Part shown: in pieces, positions 14,407 through 22,236 of the stretch | How the letters are laid out: each line of letters starts with the position of its first letter | Numbering within the stretch: position 1 is the first letter of the stretch | NCBI GenBank assembly: GCA_964637875.1 | Contig: CAZWXK010000037.1 | Coordinates: 1 to 25,924 of the forward strand | Source: UBA5972 sp964637875 | GTDB lineage: Bacteria; Pseudomonadota; Alphaproteobacteria; Rhodobacterales; Rhodobacteraceae | Reading direction: 5' to 3' | DNA: 25,924 bases | Notes under the pieces: generated by a model | The model's input: the letters and a program-made list of their open reading frames with translations, nothing else | Database searches by the model: none | Told to the model about the DNA's origin: nothing | Program-made: the position numbers and the translations under genes

Positions 14407-14750
14407 CCGAGATCGTCATCTGGCATAATCCGCGCTGCTCGAAGTCGCGCGAAACCCTGAAACTGCTGGGCGAACATGGGGTCGAACCAGGGATCCGCCC
14501 CTATCTGAACGACCCGCCGGACGAGGCCGAGATCCGTGACGCGCTGAAAAAGCTGGGCCTGCGCCCCATCGAGATGATGCGCCGCAAGGAAAAGAGGTTC
14601 CGCGAGCTGGGCCTGACCAGGGACAGCGATGACGACAGCTTGATCCGGGCGATGGCCGAAAATCCGGTCCTGATCGAGCGCCCGATCCTGTTCAATGGCG
14701 AACGCGCCGCAATCGGGCGACCGCCGGAAAAGGTGCTGGAAATCCTCTGA
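14403..14750 (+). CDS. arsC: ArsC-family glutaredoxin-coupled arsenate reductase
   Basis: A 115-residue thioredoxin-fold protein. The catalytic Cys12 sits in HNPRCSKSR, and the arginines that bind arsenate in plasmid ArsC have counterparts at R60, R93 (NPVLIERPIL) and R106. It reduces arsenate to arsenite with glutathione and glutaredoxin. There is no arsenite exporter or arsenic ArsR repressor next to it; it is instead the last gene of the DUF952-pyrD-arsC unit, overlapping pyrD by ATGA. Such isolated ArsC homologues may serve a housekeeping redox role, so arsenic detoxification is likely but not proven by context. Confidence 0.92.
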   Translation: MTEIVIWHNPRCSKSRETLKLLGEHGVEPGIRPYLNDPPDEAEIRDALKKLGLRPIEMMRRKEKRFRELGLTRDSDDDSLIRAMAENPVLIERPILFNGERAAIGRPPEKVLEIL

Positions 14751-14760
14751 GCGGAACATC

Positions 14761-14776
14761 TCGGGCAGCGGCCCGA
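14761..14776 (+). terminator. GC hairpin after arsC
   Basis: Arms TCGGGC and GCCCGA close an AGCG tetraloop ten bases after the arsC stop. The spacer up to the convergent aminotransferase stop (14751-14882) holds no gene. Without a T tract this is a weak intrinsic terminator at best. Confidence 0.35.
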
Positions 14777-14882
14777 ACCCCGCAACCGCCCCTCGCAAGC
14801 GCCCGGCCCCAACCCCGAAACGACCACGGGACGGAAAAATCCGGCACGCGGGCGGGCAACGGAGGCGCGGGCAACGGGGGCG

Positions 14883-16034
14883 TCAGACGCCGCGACGCAC
14901 CATGAAATCGGTCAGACGCCGGAGGCCCTCCTCGATATCGCGGCGCGCGCGTGCATAGGAAAAACGCAGGCTCTGTCTGCCCCGCCACGGGTCGAAATCC
15001 AGCCCCGGAGTGACCGCAACCCCGGCCTGTTCCAGGATTTCGCGGGCAAGTGCCGCGCTGTCATCGGTGATCCCGGATACATCGGCATAGATGTAAAAGG
15101 CGCCGTCAGGCGGTGCTATGCGCGAAAATCCCGCCCTCGGCAGCCCGTCCAGCATCAGCGCGCGATTTTGCCGATAGACCGCGATATTGGCGTCCAGCTC
15201 GGCCTTGCAATCCATCGCCGCCAGGGCCGCCAGCTGGCTGGCATGGGGGGCGCAGATGAACATGTTCTGGGCCAGGCGCTCGACCTGACGAAGATGACTT
15301 TCGGGGACCACCATCCACCCCACGCGCCAGCCCGTCATCGAGAAATACTTGGAAAAGGAATTGATGACGATCACGTCATCCGAGATTTCCAGTGCCGATA
15401 CGGCACGGCCCTCGTACTGGATACCATGATAGATCTCGTCCGAAATGAAGGCCGCCCCGCGCGCCTGGCTCGCCCGGATCAGGCGCGCGAGCGCGTCGTG
15501 ATCCAGCATCGTACCCGTCGGGTTGGCGGGCGAGGCCACCAGCAGGCCGTCGAGATCGGGGATGGCCGCAATATCGGAAACCGTGGGCTGGAAACGGTTT
15601 TCGGCGGTGGTCCGAATACCGACCGGCACCAGGTCCAGCGCCTTGAGGATATTGCGATAGCTGGGATAGCCCGGCTCTCCGACGGCAACGCGCGCGCCGG
15701 CATCGAACAACAGGCTGAAGGCCAGCACGAACCCCGCCGACGAACCCGAGGTGACGATGATGCGCTCGGGCGACAGGTCGAGCCCGTACCAGTCGCGATA
15801 CAGCCGGGCTATGCGCGCACGCAGATCGATGCGCCCCAGCGCCACGGTATAGCCCAGGGGATCGCGGGTCATTTCCCGTGCCAGATGGTCGAGGGCAGCG
15901 CGTGGCGCGCCGGTGCCCGGCTGGCCGACCTCCATGTGGATGATGTCATGGCCGGCGGCCTCGCGCCTGGCGGCGGCCTCCATGACATCCATCACGATGA
16001 AGGGATCGACCCCGCTCCGCCTTGATATGCGCAT
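14883..16034 (-). CDS. PLP-dependent class I/II aminotransferase
   Basis: A 383-residue fold-type I aminotransferase of the aspartate aminotransferase superfamily. SPANPTG (168-174), SDEIYHG with Asp199, and the PLP-binding Lys229 in SFSKYFSMTGWRVG are all present, followed by the C-terminal LRFSYAR with the carboxylate-binding arginine. The ATG at 16034 follows AGGGGAAGCAGG; an earlier in-frame ATG at 16082 lies in the promoter region and is rejected. The substrate amino acid cannot be told from the motifs. The gene is divergent from the M48 protease and convergent with arsC, so it is monocistronic. Confidence 0.92.
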   Translation of the reverse strand: MRISRRSGVDPFIVMDVMEAAARREAAGHDIIHMEVGQPGTGAPRAALDHLAREMTRDPLGYTVALGRIDLRARIARLYRDWYGLDLSPERIIVTSGSSAGFVLAFSLLFDAGARVAVGEPGYPSYRNILKALDLVPVGIRTTAENRFQPTVSDIAAIPDLDGLLVASPANPTGTMLDHDALARLIRASQARGAAFISDEIYHGIQYEGRAVSALEISDDVIVINSFSKYFSMTGWRVGWMVVPESHLRQVERLAQNMFICAPHASQLAALAAMDCKAELDANIAVYRQNRALMLDGLPRAGFSRIAPPDGAFYIYADVSGITDDSAALAREILEQAGVAVTPGLDFDPWRGRQSLRFSYARARRDIEEGLRRLTDFMVRRGV

Positions 16035-16057
16035 CCTGCTTCCCCTATGCTGGCAGT

Positions 16058-16082
16058 CTGTTTTGTTGCTGTTTTGTGTCAA
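16058..16082 (-). promoter_or_regulatory. Aminotransferase promoter with 11-base-phased repeat
   Basis: On the minus strand a perfect TTGACA -35 hexamer occupies 16082-16077. The next bases hold two copies of the plus-strand word CTGTTTTGT, at 16058-16066 and 16069-16077, with an 11-base period. A protein bound here would block RNA polymerase. The -10 element is not clear. The whole divergent spacer (16035-16100) is only 66 bases, so the site could also affect the M48 gene. Confidence 0.4.
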
Positions 16083-16100
16083 GGGGCGCAGGCAAGGTCA

Positions 16101-17665
16101 ATGACAAGCGTGACGGGGACCATATCAGGCGGCAAAAGCGGAACGCGGCGCCGGCCGATCGGCCTGTTGCCCCCACCGGTGCTGCTGCCCGTTCTGCTGC
16201 NNNNNNNNNNNNNNNNNNNNNNNNNNNNNNNNNNNNNNNNNNNNNNNNNNNNNNNNNNNNNNNNNNNNNNNNNNNNNNNNNNNNNNNNNNNNNNNNNNNN
16301 CGGCGCCGGCCGATCGGCCTGTTGCCCCCACCGGTGCTGCTGCCCGTTCTGCTGCTCGTGCTGCTGGCCTGGCCACGCGCGCAGGCATGGGCGGGGCCGC
16401 CCGGCCTGATCCGCGACGCCGAAATCGAGAACACCCTCGGCCGCATCGCCGCTCCGTTGCTGCGGGCCGCGGGCATGGGCAGCGATGCCGTCGAACTGCT
16501 GGTCGTGAGCGATCCGTCGCTGAACGCCTTTGTCATCGACGGACGGGCCATTTTCCTGACCGAAGGGCTGATTCGCCGCCTGGACCGGATCGACATGCTG
16601 CAGGCGGTGATTGCCCATGAGCTGGCCCATATCACCGCCGGCCACCTTGTCCGCCGCGCCCTGGGCCAGCGCGATGCCCGCACCGCAATCGGTCTGGGGG
16701 TGCTGCTGGGACTGGCGGTATCCTCGGCCACCGGCAACAGCGACGCCGGCGGCGGGATCATGCTGGGCACCATGACCTCGGCGGTTGGCAGGTTTCTGGC
16801 CCATACCCGCGCCGAGGAAACCACGGCCGACCAGATCGGCGTGCGCTTCATGGTGCGGGCGGGGATCGATCCGCGCGGCGCACTGGACGTGATGGAAATC
16901 TTCCGCGGGCAGGAGCTTGTTGCCCCTGGCCGGCAGGATCCTTACAGCCGCACCCACCCGCTGAGCAGTGCACGGATCAGTGCACTGAAGGCGGTGATCG
17001 CGGCCTATGCGGGAAGGAAAGCCGCGCCCGACCCCGATCTGGCCCGACGTTTTGCCCGCATGCGGGCAAAATTTCGTGGATTCACCGGAAACCCCGCCTA
17101 TATCCTGCGCCACCTGGATGCCTCGGCGCAGGACGAAGCCAGCCTGATGACCCGTGCCATTGCGTTGCACCGGCAAGGCAGGCGCAAACCCGCCGCCAAG
17201 GCAGTGAACCGACTGGTCCGGCTGCGCCCGCAAGACCCCTATCTGCGCGACCTTCAAGGCCAGATCCTGCTGGAAGGGGGCGATCCCGGCGCCGCTGTCG
17301 CCGCATGGCGCAAGGCGGTGTCCCTGGCGCCGCGCCAGGCGCTGATCATGGCCGGGCTGGGTCGGGCGCTGCTGGCCCTGAACAGGCCGGCCGCCAACCG
17401 CGAGGCCCTCGCGGTGTTGCGCCGGGCACGCCAGATCGACAGCCGCGACGGGCGCATGTTGCGCGATCTGGCGGTTGCCTGGGCGCGCGCGGGCAATGAT
17501 GGCATGGCCTCTCTTGTCACGGCCGAGCGATATGCGCTACTGACTCGGTTCAAGAGTGCCCGTACCAATGCCGAACGCGCCGTTGCCCTGTTGCCACGCG
17601 GTTCGGGCGGCTGGCTCAGGGCGCAGGACATCGTCGCGGCAATGCGGATCGCCCTGGGAAAATAG
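16101..17665 (+). CDS. Periplasmic M48 metalloprotease with TPR repeats (BepA-like), split by an assembly gap
   Basis: The gene runs into 100 Ns at 16201-16300. The 55 bases on each side of the gap are identical. If they are merged, the ATG at 16101 (with AAGG upstream) joins the downstream frame exactly, giving 469 residues. With the Ns taken literally, start and body are out of frame. The merged protein has a signal peptide with RRR before a long leucine-rich core, ending near AQAWA-G. The zinc motif HELAH follows at 121-125, then EETTADQIG with the third ligand, a loop with HPLSSAR, and C-terminal TPR repeats (about 285-460). BepA-type proteases act on outer-membrane assembly intermediates. 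The dsbA-like gene follows after 40 bases. Confidence 0.9.
16146..16200 (+). repeat. 55-base copy left of the assembly gap
   Basis: These 55 bases are identical to 16301-16355 on the other side of the N run. The duplication ends exactly at the gap on the left and starts exactly at it on the right. This is best explained as an unmerged contig overlap rather than a biological repeat. Confidence 0.9.
16201..16300. other. Assembly gap (100 Ns)
   Basis: A round 100-base N run is a placeholder of unknown length. The duplicated flanks and the reading frame of the M48 gene indicate that the real distance is a 55-base overlap, so nothing may be missing here. Confidence 0.95.
16301..16355 (+). repeat. 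55-base copy right of the assembly gap
   Basis: Second copy of the sequence at 16146-16200, encoding the start of the M48 signal peptide core. See the gap entry. Confidence 0.9.
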
Positions 17666-17705
17666 ACCTTACCGGAACAGGCCCTTGCCAATATCAGGAT
17701 ACTCC

Positions 17706-18455
17706 ATGAAAAAGATCATCATTTCCCTTTTCGCCCTTGTCCTGGCGCTGCCCGCACAAGGCGCCGGTCTGACCGACATGACAGCGGCCGAACGCAAGGC
17801 CTTCCGCGCCGAGGTACGGGCCTATCTGCTGGACAATCCCGAGGTCCTGATGGAGGCGATCGGCATTCTGGAAAAACGTCAGAAGGCCCAGCAGGCCCAG
17901 AGCGATGGCGACCTGATCGCCGCCAATGCCAAGGCGATCTTTCACGACGGCTACAGCTGGGAAACCGGCAATCCCGATGGGGACGTGACGCTGGTCGAAT
18001 TTACCGATTATCGTTGCCCCTTCTGTCGGCGCATCCACAACGAGGTGCGCGATCTGGTACGCAAGGACGGCAACATCCGCTTTGTGGTCAAGGAGTTCCC
18101 GATTCTCGGCAAGGATTCCGAAATCTCGACGCGCATGGCCATCGCCACGCTCGCCAAGGCCGGCCCCGCAGCCTATCAGAAACTGGCCGATTTCCTGATC
18201 ACCTTCAACGGCAAGATGACCCCGAAAACCCAAAAGGCGATCCTGAACAGATTCGATCTGGATGCGGGCGCGATCATGGCCTACATGGACGACCCCGCGG
18301 TCACCGCGATGATCGGGGCCAACCACGCGCTGGCTGCAAAGCTGCGGATCAACGGCACCCCTACATTCGTTCTGCGTGATCGCATGATCCGCGGCTATGT
18401 GCCGCCGGCAACCATGCGCGAGATGATCCGTCAAAGCCGCAAGAACGCCAGGTGA
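17706..18455 (+). CDS. DsbA-family periplasmic thioredoxin-fold protein
   Basis: A 249-residue protein. The signal peptide (1 to about 20, KK then ISLFALVLALPAQGA) targets it to the periplasm. A helical N-terminal extension with the YLLDNPEVLMEAI motif (about 38-52) is shared with ScsC/Com1-type members. The redox motif CPFC lies at 104-107 and the cis-proline loop at GTPTF near the C-terminus. It should catalyse disulfide formation or isomerisation; the N-terminal helix may mediate oligomerisation. AGGA precedes the ATG at 17706. It is 40 bases after the M48 protease gene, suggesting a shared envelope quality-control role. No DsbB partner is visible. Confidence 0.92.
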   Translation: MKKIIISLFALVLALPAQGAGLTDMTAAERKAFRAEVRAYLLDNPEVLMEAIGILEKRQKAQQAQSDGDLIAANAKAIFHDGYSWETGNPDGDVTLVEFTDYRCPFCRRIHNEVRDLVRKDGNIRFVVKEFPILGKDSEISTRMAIATLAKAGPAAYQKLADFLITFNGKMTPKTQKAILNRFDLDAGAIMAYMDDPAVTAMIGANHALAAKLRINGTPTFVLRDRMIRGYVPPATMREMIRQSRKNAR

Positions 18456-18457
18456 TG

Positions 18458-18470
18458 CCCGCCATGCGGG
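18458..18470 (+). terminator. Short hairpin after the dsbA-like gene
   Basis: Arms CCCGC and GCGGG with a CAT loop lie two bases after the stop. No T run follows. The 136-base spacer before accB also contains a GGTATATGC stretch at about 18520 that could be a -10 region, so accB may have its own promoter. Confidence 0.3.
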
Positions 18471-18591
18471 ACAAAAGCATGGCAAAACGGGGCTGGATGC
18501 TTTTCTCCTGCGACATTTGGGTATATGCACGAGGCACCCGGGCAAGCCCGCTGCAAGACGGGCGCAGAATCAAGCAAGGATGACCATTTCC

Positions 18592-19074
18592 ATGTCACAC
18601 AAGAACCAAGACGCGGATGTCGCATTCGTTCGGGCTCTGGCCGAACTGCTCCGTGAAAACGACCTGACCGAGCTGGAGGTCGTGCGCGAATTCGGCCCTG
18701 ACAACACGCTGAATGTCCGTGTCGCGCGCCAGATGGAATCACAGATCGTCACGACCATGCAGACGCCCGCTCCCGCGCCGGCGGGTGCGCCCCCGGCGCC
18801 CGAAAAGGCACCGACCACGCCCGAGGATCCGGCCCAGCATCCGGGTGCCGTGACCTCTCCCATGGTGGGAACGGCCTATCTGCAACCCGAACCGGGCGCA
18901 GCCCCCTTTGTCAGCATCGGCGACACGGTGGCCGAGGGGCAGACCCTGCTGATCATCGAGGCCATGAAGACCATGAACCACATCCACGCCCCGCGCGCCG
19001 GCACCGTCGAGCGCATCCTTGTCGAGGATGGTGCGCCAGTCGAATTCGGCGACCCGCTGATGATCATCAACTGA
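18592..19074 (+). CDS. accB: Biotin carboxyl carrier protein of acetyl-CoA carboxylase
   Basis: A 160-residue BCCP. The N-terminal part (1-45) is charged and helical. An Ala/Pro-rich linker (about 58-85) then leads to the biotinyl domain with biotin attachment at Lys126 in EAMKTMN. It carries carboxybiotin between biotin carboxylase and carboxyltransferase in fatty-acid synthesis. The ATG at 18592 is preferred because the conserved family start is MSxKNQDADVAF; an upstream ATG at 18580 has the AAGG directly against it and is less likely. The AAGGA to ATG spacing is rather long. accC follows after 16 bases. Confidence 0.94.
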   Translation: MSHKNQDADVAFVRALAELLRENDLTELEVVREFGPDNTLNVRVARQMESQIVTTMQTPAPAPAGAPPAPEKAPTTPEDPAQHPGAVTSPMVGTAYLQPEPGAAPFVSIGDTVAEGQTLLIIEAMKTMNHIHAPRAGTVERILVEDGAPVEFGDPLMIIN

Positions 19075-19090
19075 GCCAAGGCCGCCACCC

Positions 19091-20437
19091 ATGTTTTCCA
19101 AGGTCCTGATCGCCAACCGTGGAGAGATCGCGCTCCGCATCATCCGCGCCTGCCGCGAGATGGGTATTTCCACCGTCGCGGTACATTCGACGGCGGATGC
19201 GGATTCCATGCATGTGCGCATGGCCGATGAAAGCGTCTGTATCGGCCCGCCGCCGGCCACGCAAAGCTATCTTTCCTTTCCGGCCATCATCTCGGCCTGC
19301 GAGATCACCGGGGCCGAGGCGATCCACCCCGGCTATGGCTTTCTGTCGGAAAACGCCAATTTCGTGCAGATCGTCGAGGATCACGGCCTGACCTTCATCG
19401 GCCCCAGCGCCGAACATATCCGCATGATGGGCGACAAGATCACCGCCAAGGACACGATGAAAAACCTCGGCGTGCCCTGTGTGCCGGGCTCGCCGGCAGG
19501 GGTTCCCTCGCTGGCCGAGGCGCGCCTGATCGCCGCCGACATGGGCTATCCCGTCATCATCAAGGCCACCGCCGGCGGTGGCGGGCGCGGCATGAAGCTG
19601 GCCCGCACGGCCGAAGACCTGGAACACGCCTTCCAGACCGCGCGCAGCGAATCCAAGGCGGCCTTTGGCAATGACGAGGTCTATATCGAGAAATACCTCA
19701 CCACGCCCCGCCATATCGAGATCCAGGTCTTTGGCGACGGGCAGGGCCACGCCGTCCATCTGGGCGAACGGGACTGCTCGCTCCAGCGGCGCCACCAGAA
19801 GGTGCTGGAGGAGGCCCCCGCCCCCGGAATCACCGACGAGATGCGCGCGCAGATCGGCAAGACCTGCGCCGATGCCGTGGCCGCGATCGGCTATTCCGGC
19901 GCGGGCACCATCGAATTCCTGTATGAGGACGGCGCATTCTATTTCATCGAGATGAACACCCGCCTGCAGGTCGAACACCCCGTGACCGAGGCCATCTTTG
20001 GTGTCGATCTGGTGCAGGAACAGATCCGCGTCGCCGCCGGCGAGCCGATGTCGTTCACCCAGGACGACCTGATCATCCGCGGCCACGCCATCGAGGTGCG
20101 CATCAACGCCGAGCGCCTGCCCGATTTCACCCCCTGCCCCGGCAAGGTGACAACCTTTCACGCCCCCGGGGGCTTGGGCGTGCGCATGGATTCGGCGCTC
20201 TATTCCGGCTATGTGATCCCGCCCTGGTATGACAGCCTGATCGGCAAGGTCATCGTGCATGCCCCCGACCGCACCGCGGCACTGGCGCGGTTGCGCCGCG
20301 CGCTGGACGAGTTCATTGTGGATGGCGTCGATACCACGACCCCGCTGTTTCACGAGTTGCTCGATGCCCCCGACATCAACAGGGGTGCGTGCAACATCCA
20401 CTGGCTGGAAAACTGGCTGGAGTCCCACGAAGGCTGA
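19091..20437 (+). CDS. accC: Acetyl-CoA carboxylase, biotin carboxylase subunit
   Basis: A 448-residue ATP-grasp enzyme that carboxylates the biotin of AccB using ATP and bicarbonate. Visible signatures are FSKVLIANRGEIALRI at the start, the HPGYGFLSEN segment, the glycine-rich ATP loop TAGGGGRGMK, ERDCSLQRRHQKVLEEAP, and EMNTRLQVEHPVTE carrying metal and bicarbonate residues. The C-terminal domain includes IEVRINAE and the DSLIGKVIVH stretch. Length is normal and no key residue is missing. It is co-directional with accB and followed by aat after 21 bases; the carboxyltransferase subunits accA and accD are not in the window. Confidence 0.97.
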   Translation: MFSKVLIANRGEIALRIIRACREMGISTVAVHSTADADSMHVRMADESVCIGPPPATQSYLSFPAIISACEITGAEAIHPGYGFLSENANFVQIVEDHGLTFIGPSAEHIRMMGDKITAKDTMKNLGVPCVPGSPAGVPSLAEARLIAADMGYPVIIKATAGGGGRGMKLARTAEDLEHAFQTARSESKAAFGNDEVYIEKYLTTPRHIEIQVFGDGQGHAVHLGERDCSLQRRHQKVLEEAPAPGITDEMRAQIGKTCADAVAAIGYSGAGTIEFLYEDGAFYFIEMNTRLQVEHPVTEAIFGVDLVQEQIRVAAGEPMSFTQDDLIIRGHAIEVRINAERLPDFTPCPGKVTTFHAPGGLGVRMDSALYSGYVIPPWYDSLIGKVIVHAPDRTAALARLRRALDEFIVDGVDTTTPLFHELLDAPDINRGACNIHWLENWLESHEG

Positions 20438-20458
20438 GGAGGGCAGCATCGCAAACCG

Positions 20459-21118
20459 ATGCCGGACACCGCGAAACCCGTACTGATCACGCCCGATGCC
20501 CTGCTGCGAGCCTATGCGCAGGGCGTGTTTCCCATGTCCAACGGCGACCCCGACGACCAGCTGTTCTGGGTCGACCCCACCGATCGGGGGATCATTCCGC
20601 TTGAAGGGTTCCACATCTCGCGCTCGCTGGCGCGCGAGATCCGCAAGGCCCGCCACGAGGTCCGCGTCAATACCGATTTCGCCGCCGTCGTGCACGCCTG
20701 CGCCGACCGCCCCGAGACCTGGATCAATACCGAGATATTCAACCTGTATGTCATGCTGCACCATATGGGGCACGCCCATTCCATCGAGGTGTACCAGGAT
20801 GACATTCTGGTCGGCGGGGTCTATGGCGTGACCCTGGGCGCGGCCTTTTTCGGCGAAAGCATGTTTTCACGACGCTCGAACATGTCGAAGATCGCCCTGG
20901 CCTATCTGGTCGACCGCCTGCGCTGGGGGGGGTTCGAGCTGTTCGATACGCAGTTCATCACGCGCCATCTGGCCAGCCTTGGCGCAATCGAGATCAGCCG
21001 CGCCGACTATCGCCGTCGCCTTGCACGTGCCTTGCGCAAAAGGGCGGATTTCCTGGCTCAGCCGCCCGAGGCCGCCTTGCCCGAGGGTGTGTTGCAGCGC
21101 AATACCCACACGTCGTAA
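20459..21118 (+). CDS. aat: Leucyl/phenylalanyl-tRNA--protein transferase
   Basis: A 219-residue transferase of the N-degron pathway. It adds Leu or Phe from aminoacyl-tRNA to proteins with N-terminal Arg or Lys, marking them for ClpS/ClpAP degradation. Family motifs are FPMSNGD, FWVDPTDRGIIPLEGFHISRS, the VYGVTLGAAFFGESMFSRRSNMSKIAL core and a FELFDTQFITRHLASLGA segment. The ribosome site AGGAGG lies 14 bases before the ATG, which is longer than usual. The 3' end overlaps the convergent DUF2155 gene by 61 bases, so the last 20 codons are coding on both strands. No clpS or clpA is visible here. Confidence 0.95.
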   Translation: MPDTAKPVLITPDALLRAYAQGVFPMSNGDPDDQLFWVDPTDRGIIPLEGFHISRSLAREIRKARHEVRVNTDFAAVVHACADRPETWINTEIFNLYVMLHHMGHAHSIEVYQDDILVGGVYGVTLGAAFFGESMFSRRSNMSKIALAYLVDRLRWGGFELFDTQFITRHLASLGAIEISRADYRRRLARALRKRADFLAQPPEAALPEGVLQRNTHTS

Positions 21119-21774
21119 CGCGGGTGATCCATCGCCGACAGAGCCGGCGACGAGGCAATCATCCAGCCCTGAAAGCGGGGTTCCGGATCGCGCTGATCGC
21201 GAATGATCAGATAGGCAAAGGCATCGCCCGAGGGGTTGTCGACGGGATAGCGGCACTCGCGCATGGTGATGGTGAGGCGTTCGAATTTTACCGTCTCGCC
21301 ATTGCCGAGCTTCAGATCCTCGAGCCTGCCTGTCATCATGTCCAGCGCGCGCAGCACGCCGCCGGTGGCCTCGCGCACGCGGGGCTGGCGGGTTTCCTCG
21401 ACCGATGGCGCGCGTGGGGCGCGCAGCTGGCGCAGGATGGCCCGCGCGGTGGCATCCGGATCCTGGGATTCGGCCGTAGCGCCCCCCGCGGCGCCCCCCG
21501 TCGCACTCCCCGTATCGGGTGCGGCGGGCTGGGCCTGTTCAGGCGTCTGTATCCCCGCCGGTGGGGGCGTGGCCAGAGCCGGAGCCGGAGCCGGGGCCGG
21601 GGTCGCCGTCCCGGCAGTGGCCGGAGCGGGTGTTGAAATGGCCGGCACCGGCTCGACCGGGGTTGCCGCCGGCGGTTTCAGCGGTGTGACCGTCACGGGT
21701 TGGTCGTCGATGGCCTGTGCCCATGCGGGCATTGCCGCAAGGCCGGCCAGAATCGCGGCAGCCACAGCCCTCAT
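21058..21774 (-). CDS. DUF2155 exported protein
   Basis: A 238-residue secreted protein. A signal peptide (1-19, ending AWA) is followed by a long Pro/Ala/Thr-rich, probably disordered segment (about 24-105), then the DUF2155 domain. The domain shows ATGGVLRALDMMTG, then LTITMRECRYP with a conserved cysteine, GDAFAYLIIRD and GWMIASSPALSAMDHPRYDVWVLRC with a second conserved cysteine. Function is unknown; a periplasmic or envelope role is inferred from the signal peptide. The start overlaps the mlaD-like stop (ATGA at 21771-21774). The C-terminus extends a few residues beyond the conserved domain and covers the end of aat on the other strand. Confidence 0.87.
   Translation of the reverse strand: MRAVAAAILAGLAAMPAWAQAIDDQPVTVTPLKPPAATPVEPVPAISTPAPATAGTATPAPAPAPALATPPPAGIQTPEQAQPAAPDTGSATGGAAGGATAESQDPDATARAILRQLRAPRAPSVEETRQPRVREATGGVLRALDMMTGRLEDLKLGNGETVKFERLTITMRECRYPVDNPSGDAFAYLIIRDQRDPEPRFQGWMIASSPALSAMDHPRYDVWVLRCNTPSGKAASGG
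21577..21602. repeat. AGCCGG hexanucleotide tandem repeat
   Basis: Three AGCCGG units at 21577-21594 plus one GGCCGG variant lie inside the DUF2155 gene and encode a Pro-Ala run of its linker. Slippage would change linker length in two-residue steps without shifting the frame. Confidence 0.7.
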
Positions 21775-22217
21775 TTGCTGCCGCCCGATGCGAATTTCAT
21801 CATCAGCGTCACGATGTTCACCGCACCCTGCGTATCGGTCACCTCGTCACCATTGCCCAGATTGTCGGGCGCGCCGCCGGGGACAAGCTCCAGATAGTTG
21901 CCCCCCAGCAGGCCCTCGGACGACACCAGCGCCTGGGTATCGGTTGCCAGCTCGATATTGCGGGGCACGGTAAACCAGACATCGGCGCGATAGGTCTGCG
22001 GGTTCAGCCTGAGCGCGGTCACCGTGCCGATCTTGACCCCGGCCATGCGCACATCGGTGCCAGTGGTAATTCCCTGGGCCGAGCGAAAGCTGGCATGCAG
22101 CTGGTAACTGTCGGCGGGGCCTGTAACACCGGTCGCGCGCGCCATGAAGATCACGAAACCGACCGCAGCCGCCAGAACGATACCGCCGATCAGGGTTTCT
22201 GTGGTATTTTGCGCCAT
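21771..22217 (-). CDS. MlaD-like MCE-domain lipid transport protein
   Basis: A 148-residue protein with one N-terminal membrane helix (about 10-26, LIGGIVLAAAVGFVIFMARA) and a single MCE domain (about 33-118). Typical MCE features are the YQLHASFRSAQGITTGTDVRMAGVKIG stretch and LVSSEGLLGGNYLELVPGG. In E. coli MlaD forms a hexameric ring in the periplasm that passes phospholipids between the membranes. The MlaE, MlaF and MlaC genes are not adjacent, so it is a stand-alone gene in this window. The ATG at 22217 sits after GGGGATGGC; an earlier ATG at 22259 would overlap the NDUFA12 gene. The DUF2155 gene overlaps its stop. Confidence 0.92.
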   Translation of the reverse strand: MAQNTTETLIGGIVLAAAVGFVIFMARATGVTGPADSYQLHASFRSAQGITTGTDVRMAGVKIGTVTALRLNPQTYRADVWFTVPRNIELATDTQALVSSEGLLGGNYLELVPGGAPDNLGNGDEVTDTQGAVNIVTLMMKFASGGSK

Positions 22218-22236
22218 GCCATCCCCAAGCGCAGCC

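Noticed and set aside
16022..16300. Reading the M48 gene straight through the Ns from an upstream ATG at 16022
   Set aside because: That frame overlaps the aminotransferase 5' end, lacks a signal peptide start, and depends on the arbitrary N length. The merged-overlap reading from 16101 explains all features.
16146..16355. Flanking 55-base direct repeat as a mobile-element target duplication
   Set aside because: The copies abut the N run exactly and merging them restores an intact gene, so an assembly artefact is far more likely than an insertion.
19067..20779. 570-codon minus-strand frame opposite accC
   Set aside because: Antisense to accC, whose motifs are complete; composition is that of a GC-driven shadow frame.
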